From: Bacillota bacterium
Lineage (GTDB): Bacteria; Bacillota; Clostridia; Lachnospirales; Lachnospiraceae
Reading direction: 5' to 3'
NCBI GenBank assembly: GCA_023457255.1
Contig: JAEWMB010000013.1
Span: 1 to 64,000 of the forward strand
DNA: 64,000 nt
Part shown: positions 16,401 through 25,700 of the stretch, in pieces
Numbering within the stretch: position 1 is the stretch's first letter
How the letters are laid out: each line of letters starts with the position of its first letter
The notes under the pieces: generated by a model
Seen by the model: the letters and a program-made list of their open reading frames with translations, nothing else
The model's database searches: none
What the model was told of the DNA's origin: nothing
Made by a program: the position numbers and the translations under genes

Positions 16401-19400
16401 TATTGCTTTATCTCCCCGTATACATAACCCGGCCTGAAGCGAAGCATCCAGCATGGAAGGATGTAATACAAAATAATCAAAGGTTTCATAACAGCAATCC
16501 GGAATGGTCAGGTGACTTAATGCCTCAGTTTCGTTATAATACACTTCATCTAACATTTTAAACGAAGGGCCATAATTTAGACCGCCAATCTTGTAATAGG
16601 AGTATAATTCTACTGGTGTAATACTATTTTTACAATTTTGTTTGATCTGATCAATATCTCTATAGAAGGAGGATGGATAATCATTACTTGTGATGGCCCT
16701 ACAATTTGAATAATTCATATCCCCTACAAAATTACAAGTTATATAAGGCTCCTCTCTTTTTAAATCCAGATACATTCCCTTGGGCTTATCGTCTATTGAG
16801 AATCTATTCCCCCATAGAATATTACTGATTTCAATAACCTTTTCCTTGGTAACCTGTTCAATATTCGCTCTTGCGAGTTCAAGATAAGCCATTCCGGGAA
16901 GTACTTTTTTATCTAATAAGATATGATCATGTAAGAAGAATTCCTTTCCTGTGAATTCTACTCGATAACTGCATTTGTCTAATCCTGATACATTTTCGCC
17001 TAGAACAGGATTATGGCGTTCTATCTTTAATTGTACTGCGTTTCGATCAATCAGATAATGTTCTTTTCGGAACATATATCCTGGTAATGATACTCTTTTG
17101 GCCGTTCTGTTACTTGCAAGCTGATTCCAGTTAATCTCCTTACCAAGCAACCAATTTAATGCTAGCTCCGGTAAATTCTCTTCATTCAACAGCGTATCCA
17201 TGCTCTTATTGCAATTTGGTTGTACTGGTTCTCCATTACAATACAAAGTCTCTTTTGAAGCTGTATAGCAACTTGCGCCGGATCCGAATGCAAGCCAATT
17301 CTTTAGTATCGTTCTTAAACTATCTAAATCAGGTGCAACGATTGCAATTTTATGTCGTAATGCTTCCCTGCCCGTCTGTAAAGTATATGAGATATCTTGA
17401 AGCCTCGGTTTTATAACATAACTGAAGGAGGATGCTCCATGAATTGCTTGTATTAGCTCATTTATTGTCATTGCTTCTAATTCAAATTCTTTATAATCGA
17501 TTTGGTAACCGCATTCTAAGAATACTTCCATTAATTGAGCGTGCTTATATTGATCAAAACCATAATCCCCTAATACATACTCTTCATTTAACATATTTAC
17601 TGGCACAGAAAAAACTTTTGCAATCTTACTCAGTATAGTCTCACGAATATGTTGATTCGAGAGTTTCTCTGTTGGCCTACTGATATCATCGAGGTAATGA
17701 AGCATCTCACGGACATTATTCTTAAGGCTTTCTTCGTCCATGGCTGAAAAAAGAAATAACTGGTCCCTTTCATATTCTTCCGGTAATGGTTCTTTGATGT
17801 ATTCTTCTATAATCATATGTCCATTCGCTCCACCTGCTCCAAACGAACTGATACCGGACATTCGTGGAACTATTGTATCATTTATCTGCTTCCTATCCCA
17901 AAAGGCAGTCTCCTTTTGCACATAAAAAGGTGTCTTTGTGAATTTTATATTTTCGTTAGGAGCTTCCGAATGTAAAGATTTAACCAATACATTATTCTTC
18001 ATCTGTAATAGTACTTTTATCAAACCAGCCACAGCGGCTGCTGCCTCCAAATGTCCAATATTTGATTTAACTGAACCAATCGGTATATAGCATGTCTCTT
18101 TTGAATATTCGCTAAACACCTTGGTTAGTCCATCAATCTCAATCGGATCTCCTAAGAGAGTACCGGCTCCATGGGCTTCAATATACGAAATATTACATGG
18201 ATTGATATCCGATTTTTTAAGAGCGGATCGTATCACTTCACTTTGTGCCTTTGGACTTGGCACTGTATAACCATTTGTCTTTCCACCATGATTAATACTT
18301 ATCCCTTTCATGACTCCATATATATTATCCCGATCAGTTACAGCCTGTGATAGTTTCTTTAAAATAACTACACCAACACCTTCACCAGGAACATATCCAT
18401 CAGCATTCTTACCAAAGCTGTGACATTTCCCTTTTATAGATGCAAACTTGCTGATTGCTAATTGGGTATACTTATCTTCATGTAAAAGAAGATTTGCACT
18501 GCCTACAATACAGATATCGCATTCATTATTCTTTATGCTTTCAACCGCATAGTACATAGCTGTAAGAAAGGAAGAGCACATAGTATCAACTGTCAGGCTT
18601 GGTCCTTTAAAATCAAATAAATAAGATACTCTATTAGCTAACGAGGCATAGGTTACTAATGGTGATAGTGCCTGCCCCTCTGTTTCTGTCTGATAAAGCT
18701 GATAATGTGCATTCGTAAGTCCGGCAAATACTCCTACTCTCTTATTAGATAGACTCTTCCTTGTATAGCCCGCATCCTCTAATGCATGCCACACTTCCTG
18801 AATGAACAATCTTTCTTGTGGGTCCATCCATTCTGCTTCTTTTGGTGAAATGTTAAAGAACAGCGGATCAAAACAATCATAATCCTTAATAAACCCTCCG
18901 TATTTACAATAACTGTCCCTTATATGCTCAGGCATACCTTGTAATAATTCTTTGTAATCCCATCGCTCTTTCGGAATTTCACTGATGCAATCCTTCTCCG
19001 ATTTTAAATTAGCCCAGAATTCATTAAGATTGGCGGACTCAGGAAATATTCCACTCATTCCAATGATTGCAGGTACTTCTGCATGATCTGGCGCTGCTTG
19101 CTGCTCCTCCGTTTGTATCACCACATCTAAAGTTTTTTCTATACTCGTCGTATTATCTGCCTTACTATATTCGGAATTCTCCAATTCAAACTTACTATCT
19201 GAATAAAAGCTGCATAATCCATTTGCCATCTCTTTAATGCTAGTAAATTCATAAAATGCAGACTTTGGAACATCATTAAAATACTCTTCAATGGTTGTAT
19301 TCATATTCGTAATCATGATAGAGTCCAGTCCTAATTCATCAAAACCCTGATTCGCTTCAATCTCATCTACAGGAATTCCTGATTCTTTTGAAATCAGATT

Positions 19401-22400
19401 TTTAAGAAACGCTTCAATCTTTTGATTAAGATTCTGCATATTCTCGTAACTGCTTTCGAATTTTCTATGATTCTCCTTAGGCTCTGGTTCATAGTCAATC
19501 ATAAACGAACGTAACGCGGATACTATTTTTTCATTACCGTAAAGACCTATCAATTGTGATAGATTACAATGAATTGCTTCTTCTAAAATCTGCATTCCTA
19601 CCACATGATTCATTGCATATAAACCGTATTGATTCTGCATCCTCTGTAGTAATCCCTGATTCGCTTTCATACCACCATTTTCCCAGTAAAATGCATTGAT
19701 ACTTATTACCCGTGGTTTTAGTTTTTTTAGACTGGATGCATAAAAGTCCATAAAGCTGTTCCCATAAACATAATCTGCCTGTCCCATACTTCCAAATAAT
19801 GAAACTGTAGACGACATCAGTACTATAAAATCCTCGGTTATTTCTCCCAGGATTTGAACAACATTTTCGGTTCCTTTTATCTTAGGGGCAAAGACAGTAT
19901 CCCATTGACTCCTTGTCTTGTTTTGAATCATATCGTCCTGACTCAATCCCGCACAATGAAAAATACCGTCTAATTGTAGGTCATTAAACTTCAACTTACT
20001 TACCAGGCTATGGCAGCTCTCACTATCAGAAACATCCATTTGGATATAACGTACTTTTGATCCCAATTGCTCCAACTGCATTAATTTTTCTTTAAACTTT
20101 GTACCTGTATTATCTGAATACTCCGTTCTACCAACTAATATTAGCGCTGCCTTATATTTTTTGGCAAGATAGTCTGCGATTTGATAACCTACCCCTTTCA
20201 TACCGCCGGTAATCAAGTAACATCCATTTACTTTTATTCTTCCGGCCTCTTCCTTATTGTGAGTATGCTCCTGTAATAAATACAGATGTCGTAAGCCATT
20301 CTTATACTGGACGAGCGTAGTATTCTTATGCTCTGCATTATCTTGAAACTCCTCAGCCAGAATTTTTACGAGACGTTCACCACAATGATTATCCATTGAT
20401 ATCACGCGCATTCCAAGCTCCGGTTCTTCCATATGAATTGATTTTGCCAACCCTTCCAACGCATAAAAATAAGGATTTCTTTCATCATGCTCTTTCATAA
20501 CGAAGAGTATGTTTGCCTTTTTCGCAGACTTCCTTAATAAACCTTGTATCACGTAGATCACAGATTCGAAAGATATTTTAATGGCGCTCTCATAATGCAT
20601 ATCAATACCTTTATTTATATAGAAAAGAATATTATATACTTCTTTATTCTTACCTGATTGTTGCTGAAGTAATTTCTCAAACTCTGTTTGCGTAAATGTA
20701 TTGATATCAATTACCGTACGGGCTTGTATATCTGGTTTCTTTAATAAATCATCTGTTAGTAGATAATCTATCTCCGCGCTCTTTGATTCATCAGAATATT
20801 TTTCCATCTTATCTAATTCTACCTGCTTCCAGGTTCTCTTATAAAATTTCAAAGATGCATGATTCGTTTTATCATTATTGGTATCACTTGGTGCTTTCCT
20901 ATTATCCTTTTCTTCAATCCAATACCTTTTATTATGAAAAGAGTATGTTGGTAACGATATACACGTACAATCGGAATAGATTGACTTTAATGAGAATCCC
21001 TTTCCAACAAGATAATACGAGCCTATTTTATTAAGGAGTTCCGTCTTCCTATTATCATAGCTATTCTGATCAGCTTGTATATAGTCTGCAATTAAATCAT
21101 TTACTGAGCACTCTGTTGTTACACCTAAATCATTCTCAGCATGATTAAGAAGCCAGTTTTTCATCTGAGCTTTTAGTTCGTTACAACTCGATGCTACAAA
21201 ATAACACCTTTGTTGAAACCACTTTCTTCTGACACAAAGCGTATACGATATATTCTCCAAATCATCATCCCGATACTGGTCTAAAGCAGATAACATTTTA
21301 TTCACAGTTTCGATTAGCCCATCCTTTCTGTTAGAGGAAAAGAGAAATAGAAAGGATCCGCCTTTGTTAATCTTTTTATGTCTTTCATATGATTCCAACA
21401 CAATATGGCAATTGGTTCCACTGAAACCAAATGCGCTTACTGCAACTCTACTCTGCTGTCCTTCAAAACTCTCCATCCGTTTTAACTCTTTATTGATATA
21501 AAAGGGTGAGTCTTCAAAATCAATTTCTGGATTCGCTTTTTCAAAATTAATATATGGAAGCATAGTTCGATGCTTTAACATCATAGCCGATTTTATAACG
21601 CTGACTACACCGGCTGCCGTAGCAGCATGTCCTATATTTACTTTTACGGATCCTAATGCACAAAAGTTTTTCTTCTCAGTAAACTTTTGGAAGCTGCGTT
21701 TTAGTGCTTCAAACTCGATAGGATCACCCAGAGGTGTTCCGGTTCCATGCGTTTCGACATAGCATATACTCTCCGGATTAATATTGGCCTTCCTGTATAC
21801 TTCTTCCTCCAATAAAGATTGTGATTTAGCGCTGGGAGCAGTAATGCCATTGGTTCTTCCGTCCTGTCCTGATTTACTTGCTTTCATTATACAGTATATA
21901 TGATCACCATCAATAATAGCCTGTTTTTTTGATTTTAAAACAATTGCAGCCGCTGCTTCACCAGGAACAAATCCGGATGCTCTATAGTCAAAAGCATTAC
22001 ATTCACTTCGTGTTGCCAGCATATTAGCACTGCTGCTAGCAAGGAAAAATCCGGGGGTATTACCTACATAGACGCCGCCTGCTATTGCCATATCGCATTC
22101 CCCACTCTGTATGCTATTGCAGGCTAAATGAATAGCAACTAGAGAGGAGGAACACGCCGTATTAATAGCCACACTAATGCCTTTTAGATTGAGGTAATAA
22201 GAGATTCTTGAAGCAAGTACAGAAGTATCATTCCCCCAAAATGATTGAGGACCGGCAACAATAGTTCCGCTTTTAAAACGATCCTGATAATCACTCTGGC
22301 CAACACCGACAAATACACCGCAGGTATTTTGACTTATATTATCATTAGCATAACCTGCATCCTCAAGTGCATTCCAACATTCGGTCAAAAACAGCCTTTG

Positions 22401-22790
22401 TTGCGGATCCATCCATTCTGCTTCTTTATCGGTAATATTAAAAAAGCGTGGGTCAAACAAGTCGATATTAGATAAAAAACCTCCTTTACGACAATAGGTT
22501 TTTTGGTTTTTTCCAGGAGTGGGATCATAAAATTGTTCCAAATCCCATCGTTCTTTTGGAACTTCAATCAGAAGGTTCTCATCCTCGATAAGACGATTCC
22601 AGAACTCATCAACATTTTTTGCTCCGGGAAACTGTCCGGCCAGTCCCACAATAGCAATTTCTTCCCCTGCTTTCCCCTGTCCTGATATCATATCTTTTTT
22701 CAGATTCATAAGCATTTGATACCCCTCTTCAGAAGTAATCTGATGCTCCTTAATTAATTGTAATATTTCCAGTTTTCTTGCATTATTCAT
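13440..22790 (-). CDS. Trans-AT polyketide synthase A (terminal): KS-KR-ACP-KS-DH-KR-ACP-TE
   Basis: The protein is 3116 residues. Residues 1-35 form a docking helix pair. KS at 45-470 has Cys213 in TACSSS. KR at about 855-1040 has an intact Ser-Tyr-Asn set. ACP has its serine near 1157 (GLDSIM). The second KS has Cys1405 in the unusual TMCSSF and both active-site histidines. A serine-less ACP-like insert sits at about 1713-1785. DH at about 1935-2190 has its His near 1955, with HILLD replacing HxxxG, and an intact DASLQ. KR is at about 2410-2600. ACP is near 2721 (GFNSVT). A C-terminal alpha/beta hydrolase at about 2850-3090 has Ser2940 in AFSLGG, Asp in GSKDAVV and His near 3071. No AT or ER is present. 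The terminal hydrolase marks chain release. Gene B ends one base before the start, so translation is coupled. Confidence 0.95.
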   Translation of the reverse strand: MNNARKLEILQLIKEHQITSEEGYQMLMNLKKDMISGQGKAGEEIAIVGLAGQFPGAKNVDEFWNRLIEDENLLIEVPKERWDLEQFYDPTPGKNQKTYCRKGGFLSNIDLFDPRFFNITDKEAEWMDPQQRLFLTECWNALEDAGYANDNISQNTCGVFVGVGQSDYQDRFKSGTIVAGPQSFWGNDTSVLASRISYYLNLKGISVAINTACSSSLVAIHLACNSIQSGECDMAIAGGVYVGNTPGFFLASSSANMLATRSECNAFDYRASGFVPGEAAAAIVLKSKKQAIIDGDHIYCIMKASKSGQDGRTNGITAPSAKSQSLLEEEVYRKANINPESICYVETHGTGTPLGDPIEFEALKRSFQKFTEKKNFCALGSVKVNIGHAATAAGVVSVIKSAMMLKHRTMLPYINFEKANPEIDFEDSPFYINKELKRMESFEGQQSRVAVSAFGFSGTNCHIVLESYERHKKINKGGSFLFLFSSNRKDGLIETVNKMLSALDQYRDDDLENISYTLCVRRKWFQQRCYFVASSCNELKAQMKNWLLNHAENDLGVTTECSVNDLIADYIQADQNSYDNRKTELLNKIGSYYLVGKGFSLKSIYSDCTCISLPTYSFHNKRYWIEEKDNRKAPSDTNNDKTNHASLKFYKRTWKQVELDKMEKYSDESKSAEIDYLLTDDLLKKPDIQARTVIDINTFTQTEFEKLLQQQSGKNKEVYNILFYINKGIDMHYESAIKISFESVIYVIQGLLRKSAKKANILFVMKEHDERNPYFYALEGLAKSIHMEEPELGMRVISMDNHCGERLVKILAEEFQDNAEHKNTTLVQYKNGLRHLYLLQEHTHNKEEAGRIKVNGCYLITGGMKGVGYQIADYLAKKYKAALILVGRTEYSDNTGTKFKEKLMQLEQLGSKVRYIQMDVSDSESCHSLVSKLKFNDLQLDGIFHCAGLSQDDMIQNKTRSQWDTVFAPKIKGTENVVQILGEITEDFIVLMSSTVSLFGSMGQADYVYGNSFMDFYASSLKKLKPRVISINAFYWENGGMKANQGLLQRMQNQYGLYAMNHVVGMQILEEAIHCNLSQLIGLYGNEKIVSALRSFMIDYEPEPKENHRKFESSYENMQNLNQKIEAFLKNLISKESGIPVDEIEANQGFDELGLDSIMITNMNTTIEEYFNDVPKSAFYEFTSIKEMANGLCSFYSDSKFELENSEYSKADNTTSIEKTLDVVIQTEEQQAAPDHAEVPAIIGMSGIFPESANLNEFWANLKSEKDCISEIPKERWDYKELLQGMPEHIRDSYCKYGGFIKDYDCFDPLFFNISPKEAEWMDPQERLFIQEVWHALEDAGYTRKSLSNKRVGVFAGLTNAHYQLYQTETEGQALSPLVTYASLANRVSYLFDFKGPSLTVDTMCSSFLTAMYYAVESIKNNECDICIVGSANLLLHEDKYTQLAISKFASIKGKCHSFGKNADGYVPGEGVGVVILKKLSQAVTDRDNIYGVMKGISINHGGKTNGYTVPSPKAQSEVIRSALKKSDINPCNISYIEAHGAGTLLGDPIEIDGLTKVFSEYSKETCYIPIGSVKSNIGHLEAAAAVAGLIKVLLQMKNNVLVKSLHSEAPNENIKFTKTPFYVQKETAFWDRKQINDTIVPRMSGISSFGAGGANGHMIIEEYIKEPLPEEYERDQLFLFSAMDEESLKNNVREMLHYLDDISRPTEKLSNQHIRETILSKIAKVFSVPVNMLNEEYVLGDYGFDQYKHAQLMEVFLECGYQIDYKEFELEAMTINELIQAIHGASSFSYVIKPRLQDISYTLQTGREALRHKIAIVAPDLDSLRTILKNWLAFGSGASCYTASKETLYCNGEPVQPNCNKSMDTLLNEENLPELALNWLLGKEINWNQLASNRTAKRVSLPGYMFRKEHYLIDRNAVQLKIERHNPVLGENVSGLDKCSYRVEFTGKEFFLHDHILLDKKVLPGMAYLELARANIEQVTKEKVIEISNILWGNRFSIDDKPKGMYLDLKREEPYITCNFVGDMNYSNCRAITSNDYPSSFYRDIDQIKQNCKNSITPVELYSYYKIGGLNYGPSFKMLDEVYYNETEALSHLTIPDCCYETFDYFVLHPSMLDASLQAGLCIRGDKAIKDDTTTHIPYYMEKISIFGKMERSCYSYITLAEEETDGVRKLNCDILSDDGRVLVKIQAFTARKVTSEKETKHTQLHYYKSQWHDMKALGSQTKLEKSLVVTESKIITSELQKRIKDGYYFNCKDNFLERLEEIPFTPKSILFDCRTTAKQVHITEEEIKTALEQTVFSLLLFLQAWNTVHGIKKVKLLVLTDGNWDVISAISKSVSGFVNSIRSNMPETEMVILENMGIDENHLTDSIDTLLSHKCMEKRYRVYPDGMKYMELCSCSHKPRKKSALMKNGTYLITGGLGAIGMIVAQYLVNNYKANLILTGRSDMNHEQEAFIKSLNEKSNSIIYFKGDISKYGDVQELQKQIKTSGYIPNGVFHTAGINSTGDWRNKTEQEFLATLRPKVYGTALLNDLCREWKVSFLLLFSSTSSLIGDFGRGDYAVANSFLDSFAEGQQELIWEKKSGVMTYVINWPIWEEGGMHTGSLDSEKQMLSRLGMTYIQTDQALECIENVLAGDEYQYIVMAGQRESINSIIEDSFLVAPNQKKSKNKENKKEQPILKTKRSKRTVIKNDRNMELKRIIGMLLNIDVERIDEDESIETYGFNSVTIAQLCADINKKYGTELNPTIFFEHNTVNKINSYLEKTLLPKLEILKSVTYERAIQTSGEIKDNEKLFLLAKKNMESASDLFLFLKNCSEQYNKKSNVYEIKDEQLYSKDYSKECDKETLLHMMVQLSSGQKIETMLWGEGDVLVIIPGFGISGAALMNQLMELSKRYRIVLIHLPGSGYSDGMTDILYPPRIAAVIKSTLEVLQIHQPVNLMAFSLGGLVAQELVKDYPNLCKQLILSCSFTRADSAETAEESLEKKFENDFTNTGNLEEFYEYYEMSKCVNRSSINYLAEASLKKYTEVDNLENVEIPVLVISGSKDAVVDKHESELIANRLNKSIHIEFMNHGHCVNLTNASDFNKIITEFIKKDGYLTNADIKELTLRDIIIRKNYTE
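17436..17650 (-). other. ACP-like domain without phosphopantetheine serine, inserted in the KS linker of PKS A
   Basis: Residues about 1713-1785 of PKS A have the helical pattern and GDYGFD core of an acyl carrier protein. The attachment serine is replaced by Gln1747 (codon 17550-17552). The segment interrupts the post-KS linker between its first helix and the LQDISYTLQTGRE strand, which continues normally afterwards. Confidence 0.65.
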
Positions 22791-22791
22791 A

Positions 22792-25700
22792 TTAATCTCC
22801 TAACATCTGACTTGCTTTATCTACTGATATTTCTCCTGTTTCTAATTGATGCAAGATATCTTTTATATCTTTACCCTCAACGTCATTAACAATATTATGT
22901 GACATAAGAGTATCCGACTCCTTGCTCCGGACAAGCTCTATTTTACTTCCGTATTCCAATATAATATAGTTCGTTAATTCAGAAATAGTTGAATAATCAA
23001 AAAGCACTATTGTCTTCATATCAATTTTTAATAGCTGATTTAACGAATTAATTACATTTACTCCTGTGATAGAATCAATACCGTAATCGCGAAAAGGTTT
23101 ATTTACATCAATTCTGTCGTATTCAATCTCCAAATCTTTCATAATGCTTTCTCGTATCACATTCTCAACATAGTTCATCATATCATCCATGCTTTTGTTC
23201 TCACTGATGGTTTGTATGCTGCATCCTTCTTCTGAAATGGATGGTCGAGAATTCTTATCATCTGTTTGTGTGTGTTCCTTATCGTAGATATTAGGACTGA
23301 GGTTAAAACCGCATATTCCATCACTATACGCTACCATAACGTCTTGTGGTAATAGCTTGCATTCTCCCTGATTAAAGGAATCAAAGGAATGATAACCGGT
23401 TTTTAAAAGGATTTTCTTCCAATTCTCCTGAGTAAACAGTGGTGTGCCTTGAATTCGATTTTCATCATCATCGAATAACCACCAGCCATCTAAAAGGCCA
23501 AACGTAAGTGTTATGTAGTCCTCCTTTGTTACCATCTCACAGAAAATAAGGGCACCTTCCCTTTTTATTTTCTTTTTTATGTTAGATACATTTTTTATGA
23601 TATTGGAAGAAACATGAAGCACGTTAGTACCTATCACCAAATCATATCTTCCCTCGTCGTCCCTAGTTTCCTGTTCAATGTCTACCACTTTAAAATTAAC
23701 AAACGGATATTCCTTTCCATAAGTCATTTTACCATAATGAATAAAGCTTTCCGCCACATCGGTATAATCATATTGCAGGCAATTTGCATATTTGTTTACG
23801 GCCTTTAGTACATAAGCTGATGTTCCTCCTGTTCCAGCTCCGATTTCCAATATGCGGATTTGCTCATTCGGATTCTCTTTCCATCTGGAAGCCACAAAAC
23901 TACCAACCCAATTCGCAAGCACCTGATTATAAAAATCAGATATTTTATTACCACGATAGACATTACCAACCAGATTGACATTGGAATTTGGGAACATAAC
24001 CTCAGTCGCTGTAATCTCACCCCGAAGAACAGCCAGGTACTGTTCCATACAGGCATCAATCAATGTGATATAAGCCTCTGTTTCAGGATGGCAGTCCATT
24101 AATCTTCTTCCTTCTTCCTCCAATTCATTTAATTCGTTCAATGCTTCATTCCTTGTAGTAATACTATTTTCAGCACGTTCAATAAAACCATTCCGTTCTG
24201 TAATACATAATAATTCATCGAATAATTTATTATATTTTGGAATCAGACCCAACTTTCTCTTTATGAAATCAATTGAATTAACTTCATTATAATACTGGAA
24301 GAGACCTGCCTGATGAAATACTTTTAAAAGTTTTCTTCCAGCATAATTTGAAATCTTTTCATAACCACAGGTATCCTCGATGATGTCAGATACTTTTATC
24401 TCCGCACCCAAACTTATCTTTTCAAAACCTGAAGTCTTTGCTGATATTATGTATTCCTTGCTGTCATCAATACCTATTTTTTCATATATTGATTTATCAC
24501 ATTTCATCATTATTACTTGCTTAACCGGATTGGCTAGGCACTGTTCGATGCAGGCAATTCCTTCTTCCGGTTCAATCGAATAGATTCCAGCCCTTTTCAT
24601 CCGTTGTTGATATTCTTTTCCTGAGACTATACCGGTACTACCCCAATATCCCCAGTTAATAACGCGTGTATTCCAATTCTCCACAGAAGCAATATAACGT
24701 GCAAGGTTTTCTTCAAAAGTACAAGCTGCAGAATAATTACTTTGTCCAATCATTCCAATCATGGATTGAACGGATGAAAAATACAAGAAAAAATCCAGTT
24801 GCTTTCCAGCAAATGCTTTATATAACCCGATGCTTCCGTTTACCTTAGGCCAAAGCACATTTTTCATATCTTCTTCCGACATATTGGTAATTAGCTTGTC
24901 CTTAAGAACAATGGCAGAATGTATTACACCGTTTACAGGACCAAATTTTTCTTCAATGGCAGCTACAGCATTTTTCATTTGTTGATCATTTCCACCATCT
25001 GCACTAAGGTAGGTGATATTTCCACCCTTTTCAGATGTCTTTTGGAAATGTAACATTTCTGCTTCACTTAGTTCATTGCTTCGACCTATCAATATAATGC
25101 TTGCCTGATATTCCTTCAATAAGTAATCAGTCAATACAGTTCCGATTCCACCTCTGCCACCAAGAATTACATAGACACCATGATTCTTAAATCCACCTTT
25201 CCTTTTATTCATTACTATCGGGTAGAATTTCTTAAAGTATGCTTTTCTCTCTCTTATGCATACCTCCTGCAGTTCCTTACTGCAAGGAATTGTACATAAC
25301 AATTGTACGGTGGTAACTAAGTCGGTATGTATCTCACTTAGATCCAAGTCCAGGCAACTTACATATAGATTCTCAAACTCCTTTGCAGCAGAATGAAGAA
25401 ATCCAAATATACCTCCTCCTTCCGCTACTATCATTTCATCTGTAATTTGGTGAAGGTTATTGGTCACTACAGTTAATTGCACCTTATGGTCAAAGCCCTG
25501 ATTATTATCAAGAAGCTTAATCAACCGATAAAGCTTCATTAGACTACTATCCTCTAGTTCGAATTGGTGAATCTTATTAAAGTAATTATCCTCATTCTCG
25601 ATGGATGCCAGATAATAAATTCGGTCCGCTAAACCAACCCTTTGTATGCTTTCACTGCTATTAATTAAATCCTCTATAGCATAAGCTACCGTATTGATAC

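Noticed and set aside
24715..24745. KR of PKS B module 2 (and PKS C module 4) as broken because Asn is Cys (SNYSAACTF)
   Set aside because: The same Cys occurs in both KR-cMT modules, and I recall it from KRs of this type in other trans-AT PKSs, so it looks like a subtype feature.
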